Shown here piece after piece: positions 13,445 through 20,414 of a stretch of DNA of 20,414 nucleotides. The notes beneath the pieces are model-generated. The model worked only from the letters and a program-made list of their open reading frames with translations, did no database searches and had not been told where the DNA came from. The stretch is taken from positions 1 through 20,414 of the forward strand of contig JALNWB010000060.1 in the NCBI GenBank assembly GCA_023231105.1, written 5' to 3'. Position 1 is the first letter of the stretch, and every line of letters begins with the position of its first letter. Origin of the DNA: Ignavibacteriaceae bacterium (GTDB lineage: Bacteria; Bacteroidota; Ignavibacteria; Ignavibacteriales; Ignavibacteriaceae). A program made the translations under genes and the position numbers.

Positions 13445-15623
13445 AATTTTCTAACCGGGTAACGGTATAAACGCCTTTTATCTTTTTAAGCCGATCGATA
13501 ACACGTGAGAGGTGCTCTAAATTCTGAACGAATAGTGTAACCGTCCCTTCGAATTTTGAATTTTTTGTATCAATGTTAATCGATTTGATATTTGTATTTT
13601 GAAAGGTTACAACTTGATGTGCAATTTCGCTTAATAAACCGGGTTGGTCTTCACCTTTAAGCGAAAGTCCAACTATAAAATTTGAATTCTCAAGCGCCGG
13701 CCATTCAACGGAAATAATTTTTTCGGATTCTTTTTCAGAAAGCTGGAGCATACTCTTACAATTTTTCCGGTGAATTTTTATCCCTTCACCTTTGGTAATA
13801 AAGCCCACAACTTGATCTCCGGGAATCGGGTTGCAGCATTTTGAATAAGAAAAAAGTAAATCCGAACTTTCTCCATTAACAACCAACTTTCCACCTGAAG
13901 AACGTGCATACTGGGCAAAATTCTCAAATTCAGCATTCACTTGCGGGGATTTTTTTTCTTCTTCTTTGTCCGGTAAATGCGAACTTAATATTTCATCAAG
14001 ATTAATTTTCCCTTGTGCAATTGCTTTATAAAGTTGCTTGGAGTTATCAAATTTTAAATTTAAATATACCTTTGCAATATCTTGTTGAGTAAAGGAAAGT
14101 TTCAATTTTTTGATTTTCTTTTCCCACAATTCTTTCCCCGCCTTAGCTAAGTCGTCGTCCTCTTTGTTCAACCATTTCCTCACCTCAGTTTTAGCTTTAT
14201 GAGTTATAACAAACTTCAACCAGTTTCTATTCGGGTGTTGATTTTTTGAGATGATAATTTCTACTTGATCGCCGCTGTGCAGTTGTGTGTCTAATGGGAC
14301 AATTTTTTTATTTACCTTTGCCCCAATGCAGTGGAATCCAATCTTCGAGTGAATATCAAAAGCAAAATCAACCGGTGTACTTTTTAGCGGCAGTCTGCGC
14401 AGATCACCGTTTGGAGTAAAAACATAAATTTCATCAGAATATAAATTCAGTTTGAAATTTTCAAGAATGTTTTTTCTGACGTCTTCTGTTCCACTCGATT
14501 CTATCATTTCACGAATCCAGGAAACATAGCTGTTCATTGTTTGATCAATAGTAGGATTCCCTTCTTTATATCTCCAATGTGCAGCTACTCCTTTCTCTGC
14601 GATGTCGTGCATTTTTCTAGTACGGATTTGTACTTCAACTAATTCGCCGTCCGGCCCAACAACGGTAGTATGAATTGATTGATAATTGTTTGTTTTGGGA
14701 ATTGCTATATAATCTTTAAATCTATCCGGGACCGGAATAAAAACTTGATTGATAATCCCAAATGCAGTGTAACATTGATTGACGTCATCGGTATCCAAAA
14801 TAATTCTCACAGCAAAAAGATCATATATTTCTTCAAACGGTTTGTTCCGTTTAATCATTTTCCGATAAATGCTGTAAAGATGTTTTGGTCTCCCGCTTAT
14901 TTCAAACTTTATACCGTATTCATTAATTTTTTGGATGATTGGTTCGGAAAATTTATCAATATATTTTTCGCGCTCAGGACGTTTAGCGCTGATTTTCTTT
15001 TTAATGTCTTCATAACCTTGTTTGTTCAGTTCCTTAAAAGCTAAATCTTCCAACTCCCATTTTAATTTTCCTAGACCGAAACGATGGGCAAGCGGGGCAT
15101 AAATTTCAAGTGTTTCTTTTGCAATTCTTTTTCTTTTTTCAGGATTGAGAAAATCAATTGTCCGCATATTGTGCAAACGATCGGCAAATTTTACAACGAT
15201 CACGCGAATATCTTTTGAAACAGACATCAAAAGTTTGCGGTAATTTTCCGCCTGGTTAATATCCGCCCCTTGAAAAAGCTGTTGAATTTTCGTAAGCCCA
15301 TCAACGATTAGCGCAATATCGTCTCCAAAATTTTTCTTGATGGTATCTATCGAATATTCCATGTTATCTTCAACAATATCATGGAGTAATGCACATGAGA
15401 CGGAAATATCGTCAAAGGGAATTTCTGTAGCCAGAATATTTGCCACAGCGTAAGGATGCGTAAAATAAGGCTCATTTGAGGCTCGCGTATCATTTTCATG
15501 CGCTACTGCCGAAAAGTCAAATGCCTTTTTAATAAGCTCAACATTTACTGCGGGTAAATTCTTTTGACAGTTTCTTATTAACTCGTCAAGCATTATAGCC
15601 GCTGTTACCGGGGCAATATTCAT
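13434..15623 (-). CDS. rel: Bifunctional (p)ppGpp synthase/hydrolase, RelA/SpoT family
   Basis: This 729-residue cytosolic enzyme makes and degrades the stringent-response alarmone. The HD hydrolase domain (about 35-190) is intact: 'YFTHPYAV' (His56), 'ALLHDIVEDN' (His81, Asp82, Glu85, Asp86), 'VVKFADRLHNMRT'. The synthetase domain (about 240-370) has 'YSIYRKM', 'EIYDLFAVRIILD', the RFKD motif of bifunctional rather than synthetase-only enzymes, 'NYQSIHTTV' and 'VEVQIRT'. TGS (about 405-470), a helical region, a zinc-finger-like domain ('KCCNPIPGD', 'HRKNC') and a C-terminal ACT domain (about 655-729) follow, as in full-length RSH proteins. It starts 3 bases after the TPR-type gene and overlaps ruvX by 11 bases. 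It is probably the single long RSH of the organism, as in most Bacteroidota, which I cannot verify. Confidence 0.96.
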   Translation of the reverse strand: MNIAPVTAAIMLDELIRNCQKNLPAVNVELIKKAFDFSAVAHENDTRASNEPYFTHPYAVANILATEIPFDDISVSCALLHDIVEDNMEYSIDTIKKNFGDDIALIVDGLTKIQQLFQGADINQAENYRKLLMSVSKDIRVIVVKFADRLHNMRTIDFLNPEKRKRIAKETLEIYAPLAHRFGLGKLKWELEDLAFKELNKQGYEDIKKKISAKRPEREKYIDKFSEPIIQKINEYGIKFEISGRPKHLYSIYRKMIKRNKPFEEIYDLFAVRIILDTDDVNQCYTAFGIINQVFIPVPDRFKDYIAIPKTNNYQSIHTTVVGPDGELVEVQIRTRKMHDIAEKGVAAHWRYKEGNPTIDQTMNSYVSWIREMIESSGTEDVRKNILENFKLNLYSDEIYVFTPNGDLRRLPLKSTPVDFAFDIHSKIGFHCIGAKVNKKIVPLDTQLHSGDQVEIIISKNQHPNRNWLKFVITHKAKTEVRKWLNKEDDDLAKAGKELWEKKIKKLKLSFTQQDIAKVYLNLKFDNSKQLYKAIAQGKINLDEILSSHLPDKEEEKKSPQVNAEFENFAQYARSSGGKLVVNGESSDLLFSYSKCCNPIPGDQVVGFITKGEGIKIHRKNCKSMLQLSEKESEKIISVEWPALENSNFIVGLSLKGEDQPGLLSEIAHQVVTFQNTNIKSINIDTKNSKFEGTVTLFVQNLEHLSRVIDRLKKIKGVYTVTRLENYVQ

Positions 15624-15626
15624 AGT

Positions 15627-16640
15627 CTATTTATCTTTTTCTAACGTCGTTAATTTTTTTCTTAAAGCGATTATTCTCTCTAACCGCTCCCCTAAAATTT
15701 GTTTTTCATAATTCGTGAACTTCTTCTTAAAAAGGATTTCATTGCAAAGAAGAAAAGCTTTGTCATACTCACCTTGTCGTTCATAATCTTGAGCAATTTT
15801 ATGTTTCAAAACAATTTCATTAATTCTATTTGCCTGTTTTTCTGAAGCATACGAAACCAACAGTTCATAATGGAGTTCAATCGCTTTAGAAAGACTGACG
15901 TCTTCATAAGCACGGGCTAAAGCCCACTTAAAACTCCTGTTGTTAGGATATTTTTTCAACGTTTCTTCAGCTAATGAGATTGCCGATAAAGATTTTTTCT
16001 GATCAATATAAATCCATAAGAGAGAAACGACACCGGAAACATAATTATAACTTTCTCTTTCAATTCCTTTATTTAGCAATTGAATACCTTCAATTTTTTC
16101 ATCTGCGAAAAAAGGAAGCCATGCCGCTTTCACACTTTTCCAATATTTATAAGTGCCAATCGCTATTAAAGCTTCATTGAACGATGAATCAATTTTTAGA
16201 CAATTCTCAAAATAATTTACAGCATTTATTGCCTCTGCGAAAGTCGAAAACCATTTCCCTTGCACTGAAGAGAAGTAAGCCCGGTAACCTTTCACCATTC
16301 CAAAAAAAAAGTTTGTCCAAAGTGATTTCTTATCATTATTTTTTTCGACAATAGATTCGGCTTCTTCTAAATATTTTTCGATTTTTTCAGTTTCAAAAGG
16401 AATAGCGAGATCATTTGCTTTAGTAATTAACACTGCCGCCATATAAAGTTTTCCGAAAGGCAAATTAGGATAAGCCTGATCAAGCGTTTGAAAAGTTTTT
16501 CCGGCTTGGTCATAATTTTGTTCCATAATTGATCCAATTCCCTTTTTTAACAGAAAATCAACATGCTGATCCGGATAGCTTTGCGCAAAAGTAATTGGAA
16601 GAAAGAAAAGGACTAAAAAGAAAATTTTATAACGTGCCAA
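15627..16640 (-). CDS. Exported TPR-type repeat protein, function unknown
   Basis: With the preferred start this is 337 residues: a signal peptide 'MARYKIFFLVLFFLPITFA' with likely cleavage after residue 19, then helical repeats of tetratricopeptide style, for example 'GIGSIMEQNYDQAGKTFQTL', 'YFENCLKIDSSFNEALIAIG', 'EETLKKYPNNRSFKWALARA' and 'IAQDYERQGEYDKAFLLCNE'. TPR repeats bind partner proteins; no catalytic motif is visible. I chose the TTG at 16638-16640 because GGAG lies 9 bases upstream and it gives a proper basic n-region. An ATG at 16658 and a TTG at 16664 would add 6 or 8 acidic/polar residues in front and lengthen the overlap with upp from 14 to 32 or 38 bases. It sits between upp and rel with 3 bases to rel, so it is co-transcribed. 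The role is not known. Confidence 0.75.
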   Translation of the reverse strand: MARYKIFFLVLFFLPITFAQSYPDQHVDFLLKKGIGSIMEQNYDQAGKTFQTLDQAYPNLPFGKLYMAAVLITKANDLAIPFETEKIEKYLEEAESIVEKNNDKKSLWTNFFFGMVKGYRAYFSSVQGKWFSTFAEAINAVNYFENCLKIDSSFNEALIAIGTYKYWKSVKAAWLPFFADEKIEGIQLLNKGIERESYNYVSGVVSLLWIYIDQKKSLSAISLAEETLKKYPNNRSFKWALARAYEDVSLSKAIELHYELLVSYASEKQANRINEIVLKHKIAQDYERQGEYDKAFLLCNEILFKKKFTNYEKQILGERLERIIALRKKLTTLEKDK

Positions 16641-17265
16641 AAGTTCTGTCTCCGGCATCGCCAAGCCCCGGCAATATATATCCGCGCTCGTTAAGTTGTT
16701 TATCTAAAGCGGCACAAAATATCGAAACATCCGGATGGTCGTTCGCAATTTTTTTAATCCCTTCCGGAGCCGCTACCAAGCAAGCGAAAACACAATTTTT
16801 TACACCGCGTTTTTTTAAATACTTTAACGCTTCGGAAGAAGAACCGCCTGTTGCCAGCATTGGATCAAGTAAAATAACTCTCGCGTTGTGGATGTCTTTT
16901 GGAGTTTTGTAATAATATTCCACCGGTTCAAGAGTTTCTTCATTTCTCTGTAAACCGATATGTCCAACTTTTGCATCAGGAATAACTTCAAGAAATCCGC
17001 TTACCATACCAAGTCCGGCACGCAAAACCGGTACGAGCACGACATTTTGTTTTAGTAGATATCCGGTTGTTTTTTCCAAAGGAGTTTCAACATCAATTTT
17101 AGTTAAGTGATATTCCTTACTGATTTCAACAGCAAGAATAAGAGAAATTCTTTTTACTGCAGCGCGAAACACTTCCGGATTTGTTTTCTTGTCCCTAAGG
17201 ATCGTTATATCTTTTTTAATTAACGGATGGTTGTTTAGATAAAATTTTTTGTGCGTTATTTTCAT
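16627..17265 (-). CDS. upp: Uracil phosphoribosyltransferase
   Basis: This salvage enzyme converts uracil and PRPP to UMP. It has 212 residues, the normal length. The PRPP-binding loop is 'VILLDPMLATGGSS' (about 130-143), 'VPVLRAGLGM' (about 78-87) is the conserved second segment, and the C-terminus carries the uracil-binding 'GYILPGLGDAGDRTFGT', characteristic of Upp. It starts 7 bases after the flavoprotein gene and its end overlaps the TPR-type gene. The ATG at 17265 is preceded by a weak GAGA. No feature sets it apart from ordinary bacterial Upp. Confidence 0.96.
   Translation of the reverse strand: MKITHKKFYLNNHPLIKKDITILRDKKTNPEVFRAAVKRISLILAVEISKEYHLTKIDVETPLEKTTGYLLKQNVVLVPVLRAGLGMVSGFLEVIPDAKVGHIGLQRNEETLEPVEYYYKTPKDIHNARVILLDPMLATGGSSSEALKYLKKRGVKNCVFACLVAAPEGIKKIANDHPDVSIFCAALDKQLNERGYILPGLGDAGDRTFGTL
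16650..16653 (-). promoter_or_regulatory. Shine-Dalgarno GGAG supporting the TTG start of the TPR-type gene
   Basis: GGAG on the minus strand lies 9 bases before the TTG at 16638-16640, inside the end of upp. Neither upstream alternative (ATG at 16658, TTG at 16664) has a comparable signal; only a GGGG precedes the ATG. Confidence 0.5.
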
Positions 17266-17272
17266 GTAACTC

Positions 17273-18631
17273 TCATTTTAATGATTCTGCTTTTCTTCCT
17301 AACACCGATAACAAATTTATAAACGGCGATAACGGAGGAGTATAATTATATTCCGTTTGTGTTAATTGAGTAACCGGAATATTATTTTTAATGTAAGTCG
17401 AAATTAGATCAGCGTAGCCCGAAACTTCTTTTCCGCCTAAAAACGAAGCGCCTAATATTTTTTTTGAAGAACGATCGAACAATATTTTTCCAAAAACCGT
17501 GATGCTCTCTTTCATAACTTTCACAAGATTAGGCACAGCTTCGACCACCGAAGAATATGGAATATTTTTGTTCTGTAATTCTTGTTCGCTTAAACCAACT
17601 TGAGCAAAATAACTATTAAATATTTTCACCGAAATATTTTTTATTACCGGTTGTAAAAAAGCATTTCCAAACGCTGCGTTCTCTCCGGCAATATGTCCTT
17701 GCCTTTGAGCCAACGTAGCAAGAGGAAAGTAATCATCACTGCGGGTAATAAAATTTTTAATCTCGATGCAATCTCCGCATGCGTAAATATCTTTCTGCGA
17801 AGTCTGCAATTTGTTGTTCACTTTTATCCCGCCGAACTTTCCAATATCAAGTTTCGCTTGGAAAGCCAACGAATTGTTTGGTGAAAAACCGGCGCAAGTT
17901 ATTACAAAGTCAATTTCAATTGAACGTCCTTCAGACACTAATTCAACAACTTTAGAATTATTAAATCTGTACTTAACATTTTCCGCATTTTCTAAAAAGT
18001 TAATCTTCTTTTCATCCAATATTTTTTTAACTAATTGTCTAATTTCTTTATCGGCAGAAGGAAAAGGTTCGCTCGCTTGCTCTATTAAATAGACTTCAAA
18101 GCCGAGTTTGTTCAATGCTTCAGCGGTTTCCAAACCGATGTATCCCGACCCAATGACACAGGCCCTTTTCTGTTTTGCTTCACTAATAAACTTTTTAATT
18201 CGAATTACATCTTCAACAGATTTTAAAGGAGAAACATTCGTGAGTTCGGAAGAGAATTGAGGAACGCGTTTTACTTTTGCACCTGTTGCAAGTATTAATT
18301 TATCATAATTGAATTCAAAAGGTTTTAATTCTTTTAACGAAAGAACTAAAACACTTTTTGTGTGAACATTAATTTTTTCTACTTGATGTTTGGTGTAAAC
18401 TTTCACGTTTTTTTCTTGATAAAACTTTTGTTCATCAAAAAAAACAATGTCCAATGGATTTTCTATTTCACCCGAAAGCACATATGGAAGTTCGCATGTG
18501 CCGGTGGAGATGTAATTACTTTGTTCAAATATAATAACCTTTGCATTTGGATTAATGCGCTTCGCTTTTGCAGCTGCAGCCGCACCGGCGGCATTTCCGC
18601 CAACAACCACAATGGTTTGCTCAGGTTTCAT
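17273..18631 (-). CDS. FAD/NAD(P)-dependent disulfide oxidoreductase, CoA-disulfide reductase/NADH oxidase-like
   Basis: This 452-residue flavoprotein has the two-dinucleotide fold: FAD site 'IVVVGGNAAGAAAAAKA' at 7-23, NAD(P) site 'ACVIGSGYIGLETAEAL' in the middle, second FAD segment 'DIYACGDCIEI', then a C-terminal dimerisation domain. A single redox cysteine (Cys46) lies in 'TGTCELPYVLSG', the position of Cys43 in CoA-disulfide reductase and the cysteine of NADH oxidase/peroxidase; CELPY replaces the common CGLPY. There is no C-terminal rhodanese domain. The family reduces CoA disulfide, polysulfide or oxygen, and the substrate is not readable here. The ATG overlaps the der stop by four bases (ATGA), so translation is coupled. 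The link with ribosome assembly and uracil salvage is probably only operon co-residence. Confidence 0.85.
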   Translation of the reverse strand: MKPEQTIVVVGGNAAGAAAAAKAKRINPNAKVIIFEQSNYISTGTCELPYVLSGEIENPLDIVFFDEQKFYQEKNVKVYTKHQVEKINVHTKSVLVLSLKELKPFEFNYDKLILATGAKVKRVPQFSSELTNVSPLKSVEDVIRIKKFISEAKQKRACVIGSGYIGLETAEALNKLGFEVYLIEQASEPFPSADKEIRQLVKKILDEKKINFLENAENVKYRFNNSKVVELVSEGRSIEIDFVITCAGFSPNNSLAFQAKLDIGKFGGIKVNNKLQTSQKDIYACGDCIEIKNFITRSDDYFPLATLAQRQGHIAGENAAFGNAFLQPVIKNISVKIFNSYFAQVGLSEQELQNKNIPYSSVVEAVPNLVKVMKESITVFGKILFDRSSKKILGASFLGGKEVSGYADLISTYIKNNIPVTQLTQTEYNYTPPLSPFINLLSVLGRKAESLK

Positions 18632-19938
18632 TTTTCTTTAAAACTTAACGTGAACGGAACTCCGTAAAAACCAAAATGTTTTCGGATGAGTTTTTCCAGG
18701 TATCTTTTGTACGCTTCAGTAATATTTTTTGGATAGTTTGAAAAGAAAAGAAAGACGGGATACTTTGTGCCGACTTGATTTATAAATTTTATTTTAACTT
18801 CCCTACCCGTAGAAGTTGTCGGCGGCGGAGTTCGTTTAATTTCTTCCAGCAAAGTATCATTTAACTGATCGGTGGGAATTCTCTTTTTTCTTTCCACTTC
18901 AATTTCTTTTGCAAGATCAATGAGTTTAAATATGCGCTGTTTGGTTAGTGCTGAAATAAAAACTACCGGCACGTAATCAAGCGAGCCGATTTTGTCGCGT
19001 AATTCCATTTCAACTTTTCGCGCAGTGTTCGTTTCCTTTTCAACCAAATCCCATTTGTTGTAAGCGATGATAATCCCTTTTCTCCGTCGCACCGCTTCAT
19101 CTAATATTTTTTGATCTTGATTTTCAAGTCCGATTGTTGCATCAATTAAAATGACCGCTACATCTGCTTCCGCAATAGCCTTCAAAGTTCTGATTGAAGA
19201 AAAATATTCTATACTTTCCAGAATTTTACTTTTCTTTCGAAGTCCGGCTGTATCGATTAAAACAATATCTTCTCCGTAATATTTTATAACCGAATTGATG
19301 CTGTCGCGTGTTGTACCGGGAATATCCGTTACGATGCTTCTATTATATCCGAGAAGTGCATTTGTTAAAGAAGATTTACCAACATTCGGTCTGCCGACGA
19401 TTGCAATTTTTAATCTTTTATCTTCCTCTTCTTCAACCTGTTCAACAAAATCATTCGTTAAAAGATCAAGAAAATCGCCTGTGCCTCTTCCCACCAAAGC
19501 AGAAACCGGAAGAGGATCGCCGAGACCAAGAGCGTAAAATTCATGTAACAAATGATCCTGGTTATGTGAATCAACTTTATTCACAAGCAGAAAACATTTT
19601 TTCTGAGCCTGACGCAGCATTTGCCCAATTAAAGTATCAACCGGTAATATACCATCGCGCGAGTTGGTTATAAAAAGGATGACATCCGATTCTTCAATTG
19701 CAATTTCAACTTGCTCACGGATGGCCGTTTCAAAAAGGTCGGGAGAATTAGGGACGTACCCGCCTGTATCAATTAAATTAAATTTTTTATTATTCCACTC
19801 AACTTCTCCGTAATTACGGTCTCTTGTTATGCCGCTCGCATCATCAACAATTGCATCGCGTACACCGGTTAAACGGTTATAGAGAGTTGATTTACCGACA
19901 TTCGGTCTTCCTACTATTACAACTAAAGGTATTTTCAT
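18628..19938 (-). CDS. der: Der (EngA), tandem-domain GTPase for 50S ribosome assembly
   Basis: At 436 residues this is a full-length Der. The first G domain has 'GRPNVGKSTLYNRLTG' (10-25), the switch 'GITRDRNYG', 'DTGGY' and 'NKVD'. The second has 'GRPNVGKSSLTNALLG' (about 183-198), 'GTTRD', 'DTAGLRKKSK' and 'NKWD'. The C-terminal KH-like domain includes 'GREVKIKFINQVGTKYPVF' and 'FGFYGVPF'. Two consecutive G domains with a KH-like tail are unique to Der, which acts in 50S subunit maturation. The ATG at 19938 has no Shine-Dalgarno but is preceded at 30 bases by a possible promoter element. It is the first gene of the long right-hand operon. Confidence 0.97.
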   Translation of the reverse strand: MKIPLVVIVGRPNVGKSTLYNRLTGVRDAIVDDASGITRDRNYGEVEWNNKKFNLIDTGGYVPNSPDLFETAIREQVEIAIEESDVILFITNSRDGILPVDTLIGQMLRQAQKKCFLLVNKVDSHNQDHLLHEFYALGLGDPLPVSALVGRGTGDFLDLLTNDFVEQVEEEEDKRLKIAIVGRPNVGKSSLTNALLGYNRSIVTDIPGTTRDSINSVIKYYGEDIVLIDTAGLRKKSKILESIEYFSSIRTLKAIAEADVAVILIDATIGLENQDQKILDEAVRRRKGIIIAYNKWDLVEKETNTARKVEMELRDKIGSLDYVPVVFISALTKQRIFKLIDLAKEIEVERKKRIPTDQLNDTLLEEIKRTPPPTTSTGREVKIKFINQVGTKYPVFLFFSNYPKNITEAYKRYLEKLIRKHFGFYGVPFTLSFKEK

Positions 19939-20102
19939 TTATTGTTTGTTTTTCTAATTTTTTCATTGTAAAGGTACGGAATTTTTTGAGATTTGTAATT
20001 AAGAGAAACCCGCTAAAGCAATATAAAAGCAAGATATTACACCCCTCTGACAGCATTGAACCTAAAAGCTAAATGAGTACCTTTATAAGAATAACCCCTT
20101 TT
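19939..20102. promoter_or_regulatory. 164-bp gap before der with a possible promoter element and paired 9-base inverted repeats
   Basis: On the minus strand TACCTTTAC (plus 19968-19976) lies 30 bases before the der ATG and resembles the TAnnTTTG -7 element of Bacteroidota promoters, with A for the final G. No convincing upstream element is seen. The 9-base sequence TAAAGGTAC at 19969-19977 recurs as its exact reverse complement GTACCTTTA at 20077-20085, about 100 bases away. No hairpin with a T-run follows the HPt gene, so I cannot name a terminator. Confidence 0.3.
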
Positions 20103-20414
20103 TTAAGCCACCTTAAACATTTTTTGATATTTTTGTTTCAGTATTTTTAGATCATGCACAGTTAATAGAAAAATCTCTTCTATATGAACAGCCAACTCAT
20201 CAGCTCCTTCAAATGAATTTTGTCTGCCAAGCTGCTCAAGGTCTGCGGCAATTTTAGTTATTTCTTCCAATCCCAAAGTAACGCTGCCCCCTTTTAATTT
20301 GTGAGCGCAAAATACAAGGTCTTTTGAATTTTTATTTCTAACCGCTTCAATAATCAATTCAATCAACTTAGGAGTATCCGTTAAATAAATATCCAATATT
20401 TCAACAAAGAACTG
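20103..20414 (-). CDS. HPt (histidine phosphotransfer) domain, C-terminal part of a protein running off the right edge
   Basis: The frame is open at the window edge, so the true start lies outside; the TTG at 20396 is internal. The visible end reads 'QFFVEILDIYLTDTPKLIEL' (an HPt first helix), then 'FCAHKLKGGSVTLGL' with the phospho-accepting histidine followed by the usual KGG, then 'AADLEQLGRQNSFEGAD' and a last helix 'LKILKQKYQKMF'. HPt domains pass phosphate between response regulators in multistep phosphorelays. Whether this is a stand-alone HPt of about 110-120 residues or the end of a large hybrid histidine kinase cannot be told. The stop lies 164 bases before der, so it probably belongs to a separate transcript. 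Confidence 0.82.
   Translation of the reverse strand, partial: QFFVEILDIYLTDTPKLIELIIEAVRNKNSKDLVFCAHKLKGGSVTLGLEEITKIAADLEQLGRQNSFEGADELAVHIEEIFLLTVHDLKILKQKYQKMFKVA

Noticed and set aside
14679..15044. Plus-strand open frame of 121 codons inside rel
   Set aside because: It lies fully antisense to the conserved synthetase domain of rel, is rich in Phe, Ile and Asn as expected for a shadow of AT-rich coding DNA, and has no recognisable motif.
19308..19673. Plus-strand open frame of 121 codons inside der
   Set aside because: It is antisense to the G domains of der, and its composition mirrors the complementary codons; no family resemblance.
20103..20396. HPt as a complete 97-residue protein starting at TTG 20396
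   Set aside because: The frame continues open to the window edge and the upstream residues (QFFVEI) extend the first HPt helix, so the gene is cut by the edge.

Overview
The window is about 20.4 kb of AT-rich DNA, roughly one third G+C by eye. Every gene I can support lies on the minus strand, so transcription runs from right to left. The gene content suggests an aerobic or facultative member of the Bacteroidota/Chlorobiota assemblage, most likely Ignavibacteria. The reasons are an alternative complex III operon, two microcompartment shell genes, a fused RelA/SpoT, compact operons with short overlaps and often weak Shine-Dalgarno signals. The taxonomic placement is inference from gene content and style, not from a marker gene. 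I see no rRNA, tRNA, insertion sequence, CRISPR array or phage gene.

Layout in transcription order. The right edge holds the C-terminal end of a histidine phosphotransfer (HPt) protein that runs off the window. After a 164-bp gap comes a tightly packed housekeeping run: der (ribosome GTPase), a CoA-disulfide-reductase-like flavoprotein, upp (uracil salvage), an exported TPR-type protein, rel ((p)ppGpp synthase/hydrolase) and ruvX. An 83-bp gap with a good promoter then leads into two bacterial-microcompartment (BMC) shell genes: a canonical BMC-H and a 263-residue BMC-H with a long charged tail. A YbbR-domain membrane protein, tmk (dTMP kinase) and a PDZ/S41 protease follow. After a 211-bp gap comes a glcD-glcF-type 2-hydroxyacid dehydrogenase pair. 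After a 171-bp gap comes the alternative complex III operon: actA (pentaheme cytochrome c), a 63-residue small protein, actB (fused molybdopterin-like and FeS subunit), actC (NrfD-like quinol-binding membrane subunit), and the start of actD, cut by the left edge.

How the genes work together. ActABCD is the core of a quinol:cytochrome c/HiPIP oxidoreductase. The GlcDF pair could feed electrons from glycolate, D-lactate or a similar acid into the quinone pool that ActC oxidises; this link is inference from proximity. The two BMC genes sit alone among housekeeping genes with no enzyme nearby, so they look like a satellite shell locus supplying a compartment encoded elsewhere.

Most worth a second look: (i) the tailed BMC protein, with a pore loop lacking glycine and a terminal domain resembling a small helix-extended-helix fold; (ii) the complete four-cysteine motif in the molybdopterin-like half of ActB, which may hold an extra FeS cluster; (iii) the small Tat-like protein between actA and actB; (iv) a perfect 7-6-7 dyad in front of actA.
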